Of a DNA stretch of 64,000 nucleotides, positions 1-7,629 are shown in pieces; within the stretch, counting starts at the first letter, position 1; each line of letters begins with the position of its first letter. The notes beneath the pieces are model-generated. The model saw nothing but the letters and a program-made list of their open reading frames with translations, did no database searches and was not told the DNA's origin. Both the position numbers and the translations under genes were made by a program. Source of the stretch: Variovorax paradoxus. Its GTDB lineage: Bacteria > Pseudomonadota > Gammaproteobacteria > Burkholderiales > Burkholderiaceae_C. The stretch is taken from positions 4,366,501 through 4,430,500 of the forward strand of contig NZ_CP123990.1 of assembly GCF_029919115.1 (NCBI RefSeq), read 5' to 3'.

Positions 1-1223
1 GTGATGTAGGCGAGCTTGCATTCGCGCACCATGGCGCTGGTGGCCACGTTGCAGATGGTGAGCGTCTGCTCCATGCCGAGCGATCGCGCATGCTTGAGCG
101 CGGCGAGCGTGTCGGCGGTTTCGCCCGACTGGCTGATGGTGACGACGAGCGTCTTGGGGTCGGGCACCGAGTCGCGGTAGCGGTATTCGCTCGCAATTTC
201 GACCTGCGTCGATATCTTGGCAATGCCCTCGAGCCAGTACTTGGCGGTGCAGCCGCTGTAGTAGCTGGTACCGCACGCAAGGATGAGGATCTTGTCGATG
301 TCCTTGAACACGCGGTGCGCGCTGGCGCCGGTGGCACCGTCCTGTCCGATGCCGTCGAACAGCTCGGGCACGATGCCGGCCACGCCTTCGAGGGTGTCGC
401 CAATGGCGCGCGGCTGCTCGAAGATTTCTTTCTGCATGTAGTGGCGGTAGGGGCCGAGCTCGGCCGCGCCACTGTGGGCCTGCACGGTGCGCACCTGCCG
501 CTGCACGGGCTTGTGGCTGCGGTCGACGATCCAGTATTTGCCGGGCTGCACATCGACCACGTCGCCTTCTTCGAGATAGACGATCTGGTCGGTGACGCCG
601 GCCAGGGCCATGGCATCGCTTGCAAGAAAGTTTTCGCCGCCTTCCTTGCCCACGCCAAGAATGAGCGGCGAGCCCGCGCGGGCGCCGACCACGCGCTGCG
701 GCTCGTCGCGGCAGATCACGGCAATGGCGTAGGCGCCGTGCAGCTGCAGCACCGCGGCTTTCACGGCTTCGAACAGGTCGCCGTCATACAGGCTGTCGAC
801 CAAGTGGGCCACCACCTCGGTATCGGTCTGGCTCTCGAACAGGTAGCCCTTGGCTTCGAGCGCGGCGCGCAGGGCTTCGTGGTTTTCGATGATGCCGTTG
901 TGCACGAGCGCGATGCGGCCGGGGCGCGCGCCTTGCGCATCGGCGCCGGGGCCATGGCTGAAGTGCGGGTGCGCGTTGTGCACCGCCGGTGCGCCGTGCG
1001 TGGCCCAGCGGGTGTGGGCAATGCCGGTCAGGCCTTCGACATGGTCTTCGCGCACCTGCGTGACGAGGTCCGCCACGCGCGATGTGGTGCGCGCACGCGT
1101 GAGGCCCCCCGCATGAACCGCCACGCCGCAGGAGTCATAACCGCGGTATTCGAGCCTTTGAAGCCCCTGGACCAAGACCGGAACGATGTTGCGATGGGAC
1201 GCTGCGCCGACGATGCCGCACAT
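1..1223 (-). CDS. glmS: Glutamine--fructose-6-phosphate aminotransferase (isomerizing), 3' end cut by window edge
   Basis: Makes glucosamine-6-phosphate from fructose-6-phosphate and glutamine, the first step of UDP-GlcNAc synthesis, in the cytoplasm. The reverse strand opens with MCGIVGA, so Cys2 is the N-terminal nucleophile of the class II glutamine amidotransferase domain, followed by [14 protein letters not shown] and HNGIIEN. After about residue 285 the first SIS isomerase domain appears (ACGTSYYSG, then [15 protein letters not shown]). About 407 of the usual 600 or so residues are present; the second SIS domain lies beyond the left edge. It is transcribed away from the Lrp-type regulator and shares a pathway with glmU, 0.6 kb away. 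Confidence 0.97.
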   Translation of the reverse strand, partial: MCGIVGAASHRNIVPVLVQGLQRLEYRGYDSCGVAVHAGGLTRARTTSRVADLVTQVREDHVEGLTGIAHTRWATHGAPAVHNAHPHFSHGPGADAQGARPGRIALVHNGIIENHEALRAALEAKGYLFESQTDTEVVAHLVDSLYDGDLFEAVKAAVLQLHGAYAIAVICRDEPQRVVGARAGSPLILGVGKEGGENFLASDAMALAGVTDQIVYLEEGDVVDVQPGKYWIVDRSHKPVQRQVRTVQAHSGAAELGPYRHYMQKEIFEQPRAIGDTLEGVAGIVPELFDGIGQDGATGASAHRVFKDIDKILILACGTSYYSGCTAKYWLEGIAKISTQVEIASEYRYRDSVPDPKTLVVTISQSGETADTLAALKHARSLGMEQTLTICNVATSAMVRECKLAYI

Positions 1224-1297
1224 GGTGAACTGCCTTTGAATGAATAGGAGACCCGATAGTAGATATCGAACGGGAAAATTTGCATTCAAAATTACAT

Positions 1298-1319
1298 TGA
1301 AATTTGAGCATTAATTTCA
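1298..1319. promoter_or_regulatory. Inverted repeat, possible operator between glmS and the Lrp-type gene
   Basis: The 139 bp gap between the divergent glmS and Lrp/AsnC genes is AT-rich compared with its surroundings. It holds the 7-bp arms TGAAATT (1298-1304) and AATTTCA (1313-1319), separated by 8 bases. Lrp-family regulators often bind AT-rich dyads in their own promoters, so this is a candidate autoregulatory site. The binding role is inference. Confidence 0.35.
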
Positions 1320-1362
1320 CATCCCCACTGATTCGAATTTTTCTTCCATAATTCACCAATAT

Positions 1363-1845
1363 ATGGAATCAATCTCGCTGGATGCAATAGACCTCCGCTT
1401 GCTCGACGCGCTCCAGCGCGACGCATCGCAGACCAATCAGCGGCTGGCCGAAGGCGCAGGCATTTCGCCGCCGACCTGCCTGCGGCGCGTTCAACGCCTG
1501 CGGCAAGAGGGTCTCATCGAGCGGCAAGTCGCGCTGCTCTCGCCAGACCGCCTGGCAGCGGCGCTGGGCCACGGCCTGCAGGCCGTGGTCGAAATCTCGC
1601 TGGACCGGCAAGACGCGGCAGCGCTCGACGCCTTCGAAGCGCGCGTGATCGCCGACGACGCCGTGCAGCAGTGCTGGCGCGTTTCGCCGGGCCCGGACTT
1701 CGTGCTGGTGGTGGCCGCCCGCGACATGCCCGGCTACGGCGCACTCGCGCAGCGGCTTTTCAACGCGGACGCGAACGTTCGCAACGTCAAGGCCTTCTTC
1801 AGCCTGAAACGCGCGAAGTTCGAGCCCCGGCTGCCGCTGGGCTGA
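1363..1845 (+). CDS. Lrp/AsnC family transcriptional regulator
   Basis: A DNA-binding regulator of 160 residues, the usual length for the family. The N-terminal winged helix-turn-helix covers about residues 5-60 (DLRLLDALQRDAS, then ISPPTCLRRVQRLRQEGLI). A C-terminal RAM/AsnC ligand-binding and oligomerisation domain follows, with a PGPDFVLVVAARDMPGY segment. It is divergent from glmS and convergent with glmU, only 13 bp from that gene's stop. The target is unknown; family members usually respond to amino acids. Placement between the two glm genes does not prove that it regulates them. Confidence 0.92.
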   Translation: MESISLDAIDLRLLDALQRDASQTNQRLAEGAGISPPTCLRRVQRLRQEGLIERQVALLSPDRLAAALGHGLQAVVEISLDRQDAAALDAFEARVIADDAVQQCWRVSPGPDFVLVVAARDMPGYGALAQRLFNADANVRNVKAFFSLKRAKFEPRLPLG

Positions 1846-1858
1846 AGCCCTCGTCTTC

Positions 1859-3292
1859 TCAGGCCTTGGGCTTCTTCTGCGGACGCTTCCAGTTGGGAAA
1901 GCTCACCGGCTTGCTCCGCGCCACCGTAAGGGCTCCCGGCTCGGTCGATTTGTTCACGGTGGAGCCGCCCCCGATGGTGCCGCCCGCGCCAATGGTGACC
2001 GGAGCCACCAGCACGCAATTGCTGCCCACGTGCACGTCGTCCTCGATGACGGTGCGGTGCTTGTTGGCGCCGTCGTAGTTGGCGGTAATGCTGCCCGCGC
2101 CGTAGTTGACGCGCCGGCCCACGGTGGCGTCGCCAAGATAGGCCAGGTGGTTGGCCTTGGCACCCTCGGCCAGGGTCGAGTTCTTGACCTCGACGAAGTT
2201 GCCGATGTGCACTTCGGCGCCCAGCTGCGCACCCGGCCGCAGCCGGGCAAAGGGGCCGACGAGCGACCGTTCGCCGACCGTCACGCCCGCCTTTTCGCCT
2301 TCGATGTGGGTAAAGGGATGGATCACCGCGCCCGCCTCGATGCGCGCATTGGCAATCACGCAGTTGGCACCGATGCGCACGCCCTCGCCCAGGAACACCG
2401 AGCCTTCGAACACGCAGTTGATGTCGATCTCGACATCGGCCTCGCAAGACAGCGTGCCGCGCAGGTCGAAGCGCGCCGGATCGGCAAGCCGCACGCCCTG
2501 TGCCATGAGCGCTTCGGCCTGCCGCAGCTGCCAGGCACGCTCGAGGGCCGCCAGCTGCGCGGGGCTGTTGATGCCCGCCACCTGGAGCGCGTCGGTCGTG
2601 GATTGCGCGACCACCGGCACACCGTCGGACGCGGCCAGCTTGACGATGTCGACGAGGTAGTACTCGCCCTGGGCATTGCGGTTGTCCAGCCGCGCCAGCC
2701 AGCCCTTGAGCAGGCGGGCGGGCACGGCCATCACGCCGCTGTAGATTTCGCGGATTTCGCGCTGCGCCTCGGTCGCGTCCTTGTGCTCGACGATGGCCGT
2801 GACTCCGCCGCCCTCCTCCTCGGTGGCGCGGACGATGCGCCCGTAGCCCGTCGGGTCGTCGAATTCGATGGTCAGCAGCGCGAGCCGCTGGCCGGCGCTC
2901 GCGGCAATCAGCGCGCGCAGCGTTTCCTCGCCGATGAGCGGCACGTCGCCCGAAAGCACCAGCACCGTGCCGTCCTCGGGCAGGAGCGGAACCGCCTGCT
3001 GCACCGCGTGGCCGGTGCCCAGCTGCGGCTCCTGCCGCGCAAACTGCAGGCCGGCGCCGCCCGTGTTGCCGGAAGTCATGGCGGCCTCGACCTCGGCCGC
3101 GCCGTGCCCGGTCACCACGACCACATGGCGGGCGCCAATGCGCGCCGCGGTGTCGGTCACATGCGCGAGCAGTGCACGCCCGGCCAAACGATGCAACACT
3201 TTGGGCAGCCTGCTCTTCATGCGCGTGCCTTTGCCGGCCGCCATGATGACCACGTCGACCGGTCCCTGGTTGTCTTGCGAAATCTGATTCAT
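1859..3292 (-). CDS. glmU: Bifunctional UDP-N-acetylglucosamine pyrophosphorylase / glucosamine-1-phosphate N-acetyltransferase
   Basis: Acetylates glucosamine-1-phosphate and then uridylylates it to UDP-GlcNAc, the precursor of peptidoglycan and LPS. The N-terminal nucleotidyltransferase domain starts with AAGKGTRMKSRLPKVLH. A left-handed beta-helix of hexapeptide repeats fills the C-terminal half (IGANCVIANARIEAGAVIHP, then VGSNCVLVAPVTIGAGG). I chose the ATG at 3292, giving 477 residues, because it begins 14 residues before the conserved VVIMAAGKG. The frame is open 31 codons further upstream, but that part has no family similarity. The start codon overlaps, on the other strand, the first possible ATG of the lipoprotein gene, so each gene's promoter must lie in the other's coding sequence. 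Confidence 0.96.
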   Translation of the reverse strand: MNQISQDNQGPVDVVIMAAGKGTRMKSRLPKVLHRLAGRALLAHVTDTAARIGARHVVVVTGHGAAEVEAAMTSGNTGGAGLQFARQEPQLGTGHAVQQAVPLLPEDGTVLVLSGDVPLIGEETLRALIAASAGQRLALLTIEFDDPTGYGRIVRATEEEGGGVTAIVEHKDATEAQREIREIYSGVMAVPARLLKGWLARLDNRNAQGEYYLVDIVKLAASDGVPVVAQSTTDALQVAGINSPAQLAALERAWQLRQAEALMAQGVRLADPARFDLRGTLSCEADVEIDINCVFEGSVFLGEGVRIGANCVIANARIEAGAVIHPFTHIEGEKAGVTVGERSLVGPFARLRPGAQLGAEVHIGNFVEVKNSTLAEGAKANHLAYLGDATVGRRVNYGAGSITANYDGANKHRTVIEDDVHVGSNCVLVAPVTIGAGGTIGGGSTVNKSTEPGALTVARSKPVSFPNWKRPQKKPKA

Positions 3293-3308
3293 GCTTCTTT
3301 CTACCCGA

Positions 3309-4178
3309 ATGCGTTGCGCCAAGTTGGCGCGAATTATCGGCGTGCTGCTCGCGGCCGCCGCGCTGGGCGCCTGCAGCACGATCAAGCTGGCCTACAACAA
3401 CCTGCCCGAGCTGAGCTATTGGTGGCTAGACGCCTACGTTGATTTCGACGGCTCGCAAACGCCGAAGGTGCGCGACGAACTCGCGCAACTGCTGAGCTGG
3501 CACCGTCAGAACGAGCTGCCTCGGGTGCTCGGCGTCTTGCAGGAAGCGCAGGCCCTGGCGCCGCGCGACGTGACCGCGGCCCAGGCCTGCCGCATGGCGG
3601 ACCAGATCCGCGAACGCCTGCTGGCGGTGGCCGAGCACGCGGAACCCGCCGGCACCGAACTGGCGCTGAGCCTGTCCGAGCCGCAGTTGCAGCAGCTGGA
3701 GCGCAAGTACGCAAAGAACAACGCCGAATACCGCAAGGAGTGGCTCGACCGCAGCCCCTCGAAAGTGCAAGAGAAGCGCTACGAAAAGTTTCTCGAGCGC
3801 CTGGAAGATTTCTATGGCCGGTTGACGCCCGAGCAGCGCGAGCTGGTCCGGCGCCAGGTGGCGCAATCAGTCTTCGATCCGCGCATGGCCGCCGCCGAGC
3901 GCCGCCAGCGGCAGCAAGAGGCGCTGGTCCTGCTGCGCGGCTTCAACAGGGCCAAGCCACCGGCGCCCGAGGCGCGAGCGGCCATCCACGCCTATGTGAT
4001 GCGCATTGCCGATCCGCCGCCGGGGCCGTGGCGCGATCATCAACAGGCACTGCTGCAGGAGGGCTGCCGCAACCTGGCGGCGCTGCACAACGCCACCAGC
4101 GCTAGCCAGCGCGAGCAGGCCGTGCGGCGGCTGCAGGCCTACCAGGACGATCTTCGGCAACTCTCGGCCGCGCCCTGA
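3309..4178 (+). CDS. DUF6279-type lipoprotein
   Basis: A predicted lipoprotein of unknown role. From the ATG at 3309 the N terminus reads MRCAKLARIIGVLLAAAALGACST, a signal peptide ending in an LGAC lipobox, so Cys22 would be lipidated. The mature part begins IKLAYNNLPELSYWW, typical of DUF6279, and is rich in Arg, Gln and Glu helices that look like an extended helical bundle. An upstream ATG at 3291 would add six residues and overlap the glmU start codon. The gene is divergent from glmU and convergent with the FNR-like gene. No function is known for the family. Confidence 0.82.
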   Translation: MRCAKLARIIGVLLAAAALGACSTIKLAYNNLPELSYWWLDAYVDFDGSQTPKVRDELAQLLSWHRQNELPRVLGVLQEAQALAPRDVTAAQACRMADQIRERLLAVAEHAEPAGTELALSLSEPQLQQLERKYAKNNAEYRKEWLDRSPSKVQEKRYEKFLERLEDFYGRLTPEQRELVRRQVAQSVFDPRMAAAERRQRQQEALVLLRGFNRAKPPAPEARAAIHAYVMRIADPPPGPWRDHQQALLQEGCRNLAALHNATSASQREQAVRRLQAYQDDLRQLSAAP

Positions 4179-4181
4179 ACC

Positions 4182-4203
4182 TGCTGTGCCACGAGGCACA
4201 GCA
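4182..4203. terminator. Perfect hairpin between convergent genes
   Basis: TGCTGTGCC (4182-4190) and GGCACAGCA (4195-4203) form a perfect 9-bp stem with an ACGA loop. It lies in the 28 bp between the convergent lipoprotein and FNR-like genes, where a shared terminator would be expected. There is no T-run on either side, so it may stabilise 3' ends rather than act as an intrinsic terminator. Confidence 0.45.
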
Positions 4204-4206
4204 AGG

Positions 4207-4977
4207 TCAGATCAGGGGCGTCGGCCGCATGGGGCGTTCGAAATAGTCGCCCAGCGTCTCGAGCGCGTGCGGCTCGAGAATGCGCAGCCAGCCCGCATCG
4301 AGCTTGTAGAGCCCCAGGCCCTGCAGCTTGCGCAGCGTCTTGTTGGTGTGCACCAGCGAGAGTCCGAGTGCATCGGCCAGGTGCTGCTGGTTGAACGGAA
4401 ACTCGACCCAGCCGTCGCGCACCATGCCGACCCGCTCGGCCCGGCGGTACAGGTGCATCAGCAGCATGGCGACTCGTTCGTTCGCGTTGCGGCGGCCGGC
4501 GGTCACCAGGTTGTCGTCGACCATCTTTTCCTCGCGTGCGGCAAGCCAGGTGATGTCGTAGCCCAGCTTGGGCTGGGCATGGAACAGCTCCCAGAGCCGT
4601 TCGCGCGAGAACGCGCAAAGGGTGGCGTCCGTCACGGCCTCCACGCCGTGCGTCTGGCCGTCGGCAAACTCGTCCTGCAGGCCGATGAAATCGCCCGGCA
4701 GCAGAAAACTCAGGATCTGCCGCCGCCCGTCGCTCAGCGTCTTGTAGCGAAACGCCCAGCCCGAATAAAGGGTGAACAGCTGGGCGCTTGGCCGGTGCTC
4801 TTCGACGATGGCGCCGCCGGCCGGCACGCGGCGGGCGCCGACCCGGAACGACTCGATGGTCTTTAACTCTTCAGTTGACGCCGGCAAGAAGGCATCGAGC
4901 TTGCGCAACGCGCAGTCGTCACAGGGATTGGCTCCCTGGGGCGGCAAGGCGGGAGGTAAATGGTCCTCGAATTTCAC
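4207..4977 (-). CDS. Crp/Fnr family transcriptional regulator, FNR-like
   Basis: A 256-residue regulator with an N-terminal cyclic-nucleotide-binding-type beta barrel (about residues 35-150) and a C-terminal Crp helix-turn-helix (about 175-240, FNQQHLADALGLSLVHTNKTL). The N terminus has C19 and C22, and a further Cys at 121 matches the position of FNR C122, which hints at an iron-sulfur or redox site. The third N-terminal cysteine of E. coli FNR (C29) has no counterpart, so a classical [4Fe-4S] site is incomplete. It is divergent from the BLUF photoreceptor gene, with 90 bp between them. Its ligand and targets are unknown. Confidence 0.9.
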   Translation of the reverse strand: MKFEDHLPPALPPQGANPCDDCALRKLDAFLPASTEELKTIESFRVGARRVPAGGAIVEEHRPSAQLFTLYSGWAFRYKTLSDGRRQILSFLLPGDFIGLQDEFADGQTHGVEAVTDATLCAFSRERLWELFHAQPKLGYDITWLAAREEKMVDDNLVTAGRRNANERVAMLLMHLYRRAERVGMVRDGWVEFPFNQQHLADALGLSLVHTNKTLRKLQGLGLYKLDAGWLRILEPHALETLGDYFERPMRPTPLI

Positions 4978-5067
4978 GCGTCACTATAGGCTTTTTACCA
5001 GTGTCTTTTTACATTTCGGCGTGTGCCGAGGGTCCATACACTTCGCACGTTTTCCGCCCCCGTTCGC

Positions 5068-5472
5068 ATGACAGAAGAAAAGCAGCTTTTCGAAATTTTT
5101 TATTGCAGCGTGCTCACGCAAGACATGCCCCCCGCCACGGTCGGCGCCATCGTGACCCAGGCCCGCGCACGCAATGCGCAGCACGAGATCACCGGTCTTC
5201 TTGTTTTTGACGGCATGCGCTTCTGCCAGCACCTCGAAGGCCCGCCAGACGCCGTGAAGGCGCTGATGCAGCGCATCGACCAGGACACGAGGCATACCGA
5301 TGTGCGGGTGGTTTACCAAGGCGCCTTGACCGCCCGCCGCTACACGGGCTTTGGCCTGGGCCTGGCCGAAAGCGAGGGCCCCCACCTCATGGCCGGGGTG
5401 CATGCACTGGAGGGCGAGGCCGCGCTCCAGCATTTCCTGGCGCTGCGGTCCAGCTTCGACATCAACGGCTGA
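5068..5472 (+). CDS. BLUF-domain blue-light sensor, single domain
   Basis: A 134-residue protein that is essentially one BLUF flavin photosensor domain plus a short helical cap. The key residues Tyr12 (FYCS), Asn36 (ARNAQHEITG) and Gln54 (FCQHLEG) are present with the same spacing, 24 and 18, as Y21, N45 and Q63 of AppA. It should therefore bind FAD and show the BLUF photocycle. There is no fused EAL, cyclase or DNA-binding output domain, so it probably signals by protein-protein contact. I prefer the ATG at 5068; a GTG at 5023 would add 15 unconserved residues. Its neighbour, the FNR-like regulator, is divergent. Confidence 0.92.
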   Translation: MTEEKQLFEIFYCSVLTQDMPPATVGAIVTQARARNAQHEITGLLVFDGMRFCQHLEGPPDAVKALMQRIDQDTRHTDVRVVYQGALTARRYTGFGLGLAESEGPHLMAGVHALEGEAALQHFLALRSSFDING

Positions 5473-5479
5473 AAACGAA

Positions 5480-5501
5480 AAAGGCGGCCGAAGCCGCCTT
5501 T
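5480..5501. terminator. Hairpin terminator after the BLUF gene, probably bidirectional
   Basis: AAAGGCGGC (5480-5488), loop CGAA, GCCGCCTTT (5493-5501): a perfect 9-bp stem. It is flanked by A-rich sequence on the left and ends in T's on the right. It lies between the convergent BLUF and DUF2917 genes and can serve both strands. Confidence 0.75.
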
Positions 5502-5523
5502 CCGTCCGTGGGAGCTGGCCGGC

Positions 5524-5847
5524 TCAGGCGGCCGGGTCCCACGAGTAGGTGGCACCGTAGCCATCCCACGCTTCCATGACAATGCGCTGGCCGGCAGCCA
5601 CGTTCAGCGATTCGCCCGGTGCCAGCACCAGGTCTTCGCTGGGATTGGCCGCCGTGGCGTCGGGCGTGATCCACACCCGGCCCTGCTTGACCCGCAGCAC
5701 GCTGGACGAACGCGCCTTCAGGCTCATCGCCTCGCCGGGGGCAATTTGCCAGGCGCCACGGCGCACGGCCGGCGGAACGGCGGAAGCGGTGCGAGCGGCG
5801 GGCGACAGGGAAGCGAGCGATTGGTTGGTGCAGACGGCTGTGGACAT
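5524..5847 (-). CDS. DUF2917 domain protein
   Basis: A 107-residue protein. The DUF2917 core covers about residues 30-103 (WQIAPGEAMSLKARSSSVLRV, then GRVWITPD and LVLAPGESLNVAAGQRIVME). This is a small cupin-like beta fold of unknown function, common in Burkholderiales. An AAGGAG ribosome-binding site precedes the ATG at 5847 by seven bases, which settles the start. It is divergent from a LysR-type regulator 144 bp away, an arrangement that usually means the regulator controls it. Confidence 0.85.
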   Translation of the reverse strand: MSTAVCTNQSLASLSPAARTASAVPPAVRRGAWQIAPGEAMSLKARSSSVLRVKQGRVWITPDATAANPSEDLVLAPGESLNVAAGQRIVMEAWDGYGATYSWDPAA

Positions 5848-5991
5848 GATGAAACTCCTTGGACTTTGCCGAAGTGCGATGACAGGACGGAGGCAATGGC
5901 GCAGTTCGGGAATGAATGATCGTTCGGGGCCTGTTGGCAGTCCAATGAAAACGAAGTAGCCTACTGATTCCGAATCCGCATCAATGGCCCG

Positions 5992-6996
5992 ATGCCCTCC
6001 ACGCCCCCGTCCATGCAGCACTCCCAAACCCATCTGCGCTCCCGCCCCATTTCTGCCGGGCACTTGCGCGCCTTCGAAGCCGTGGCGCGGCACCTGAACT
6101 TTCGGGCGGCCGCCGAAGAAATGGCGCTCACCCAGTCGGCGGTGAGCCGCCAGATCCAGTCGCTGGAAGAAGAAGTGGGCGTGGCGCTGTTCCTGCGCCA
6201 TACGAGGGCCGTGGAGCTCACGAGCGCCGGGGCGCAGCTGTTGCTGGCGGTGCAGCAATCGCTGCCGCGCATCGATACGGCCGTGCGGCAGATCCGCCAG
6301 AGCGCGGGGCGCAAGAGCGTGTCGCTCACCACTTTTGCCTCTTTTGCATCGATGTGGCTCATTCCGCGGCTCGAGGCTTTTCAGCGCGACAACCCCGAGA
6401 TCGACATCCGCATCGACGCCAGCGACGTCGCCGTAGACCTGGAAGTGGCCGATGTGGACATTGCCCTTCGCTACGGTCCGCGTGAAGCCATGCCGGCCAC
6501 TGCCGTGCGCCTGTTTGGCGAAACCCTGACGCCCGTGGCGAGCCCCTGGCTATTGAAGAGCAGCCCGCCCATCAAGACACCGGCCGACATTGCCGGCTTT
6601 ACGCTGATCGAGGCCGGCGATGCGCACCGCACGCACCTCGAATGGCTGACGTGGCGGCGCTGGTTCGAGGTGAACGGACTCGAAAGGGCGCAGCCCAAGC
6701 GCTGGCTCTACTTCAACTATGCCTACCAGATGGTTCAAGCCGCCCTTACCGGCCAGGGCGTAACGCTCGCGCGCAGCTCGCTCATTGCCGAAAGCCTGGC
6801 CAACGGCGACCTGGTCGAGGTGCTGCCGCAGCACCGCATGGATTCGCCGATGGGCTACTGGCTGATCGCGGGGCCGCGCAATGCGCTGCGGCCGGAAATC
6901 AGGGCCTTCTGGGACTGGCTGCAGGCGCAGGCCATCACCACGCGCGAGACCATCGGCGAGGTGCCCGACCCGGACACCGTGGACAACATCGACTGA
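5992..6996 (+). CDS. LysR family transcriptional regulator (GcvA-like)
   Basis: A 334-residue regulator. A winged helix-turn-helix at about residues 22-80 (LRAFEAVARHLNFRAAAEEM, then LTQSAVSRQIQSLEEEVGVALF) is followed by a LysR substrate-binding domain to residue 320. The pattern AFQRDNPEIDIRID ... DIALRYG and the late ALTGQGVTLARSSLIAE is typical of the GcvA/AmpR-like branch. An internal ATG at 6013 would also fit. It is divergent from the DUF2917 gene and convergent with 5-formyl-THF cyclo-ligase, 6 bp away. The effector is unknown. Confidence 0.92.
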   Translation: MPSTPPSMQHSQTHLRSRPISAGHLRAFEAVARHLNFRAAAEEMALTQSAVSRQIQSLEEEVGVALFLRHTRAVELTSAGAQLLLAVQQSLPRIDTAVRQIRQSAGRKSVSLTTFASFASMWLIPRLEAFQRDNPEIDIRIDASDVAVDLEVADVDIALRYGPREAMPATAVRLFGETLTPVASPWLLKSSPPIKTPADIAGFTLIEAGDAHRTHLEWLTWRRWFEVNGLERAQPKRWLYFNYAYQMVQAALTGQGVTLARSSLIAESLANGDLVEVLPQHRMDSPMGYWLIAGPRNALRPEIRAFWDWLQAQAITTRETIGEVPDPDTVDNID

Positions 6997-7002
6997 CCGC
7001 GC

Positions 7003-7620
7003 TCAGGAGGTTGGCCAGACGACGCCGTTGTCGTTGAGGATGGCGTCCAGCGGCAGGTCGTGCGCCTCGGGTTCGTATTCGTCGAGAAAGCCGTTGGTAA
7101 AGCCCAGCCCCACCGTGAAAGGGCGCGGCTCCAGCGCGGCCAGCGTGCGGTCGTAGAAGCCGCCGCCGTAGCCCAGGCGGTAGCCGCCGGCGCTGTAGCC
7201 CACGCAGGGCACGAACAGCAGCGTGGGCACGATGAGCTCGGTGTCCTTGGGCTTGGGAATGCCGTAGGCGTCTTCTTCCATCTGGCAGCCGGGGTACCAG
7301 GCGTGAAAGGTCAGCGTCTTGTGCACCTTGTTCATCACCGGCAGGCCGATACGGCGGCGCTGCGGTTCGTCGATGAGCTCGCCGTCTTCCTTCCAGCGGT
7401 GCAATGCGGGCAGCGGATCGAATTCGCCCTTGATGGGCCAGTAGGCGCCAATCACGGTGTCGGGCCGCCCGACCAGCCAGATTCGCATGACCCGCTGCAG
7501 AAGGTCGGCCCTGGCCAGGCGGTCGGGCATGGCCAGGCGCTGCTCGATCAGTGCTTTTCGCAGCTGATCCTTGAGAAAACTCACGGTCGCCGAGGTGTCG
7601 GCATCCTTTGACTTGTCCAT
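7003..7620 (-). CDS. 5-formyltetrahydrofolate cyclo-ligase
   Basis: Converts 5-formyl-THF to 5,10-methenyl-THF with ATP, in folate one-carbon metabolism. The 205-residue protein has the family elements: a Lys/Arg-rich N terminus with a KALIEQRLAMPDRLARADLLQ helix, the IGAYWPIKGEFDPLPAL segment, and the C-terminal signature GYRLGYGGGFYDRTLA around residues 146-161. It starts at the ATG at 7620, 9 bp from the divergent Slt gene's first ATG. Confidence 0.93.
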   Translation of the reverse strand: MDKSKDADTSATVSFLKDQLRKALIEQRLAMPDRLARADLLQRVMRIWLVGRPDTVIGAYWPIKGEFDPLPALHRWKEDGELIDEPQRRRIGLPVMNKVHKTLTFHAWYPGCQMEEDAYGIPKPKDTELIVPTLLFVPCVGYSAGGYRLGYGGGFYDRTLAALEPRPFTVGLGFTNGFLDEYEPEAHDLPLDAILNDNGVVWPTS

Positions 7621-7629
7621 AATCCCCCG

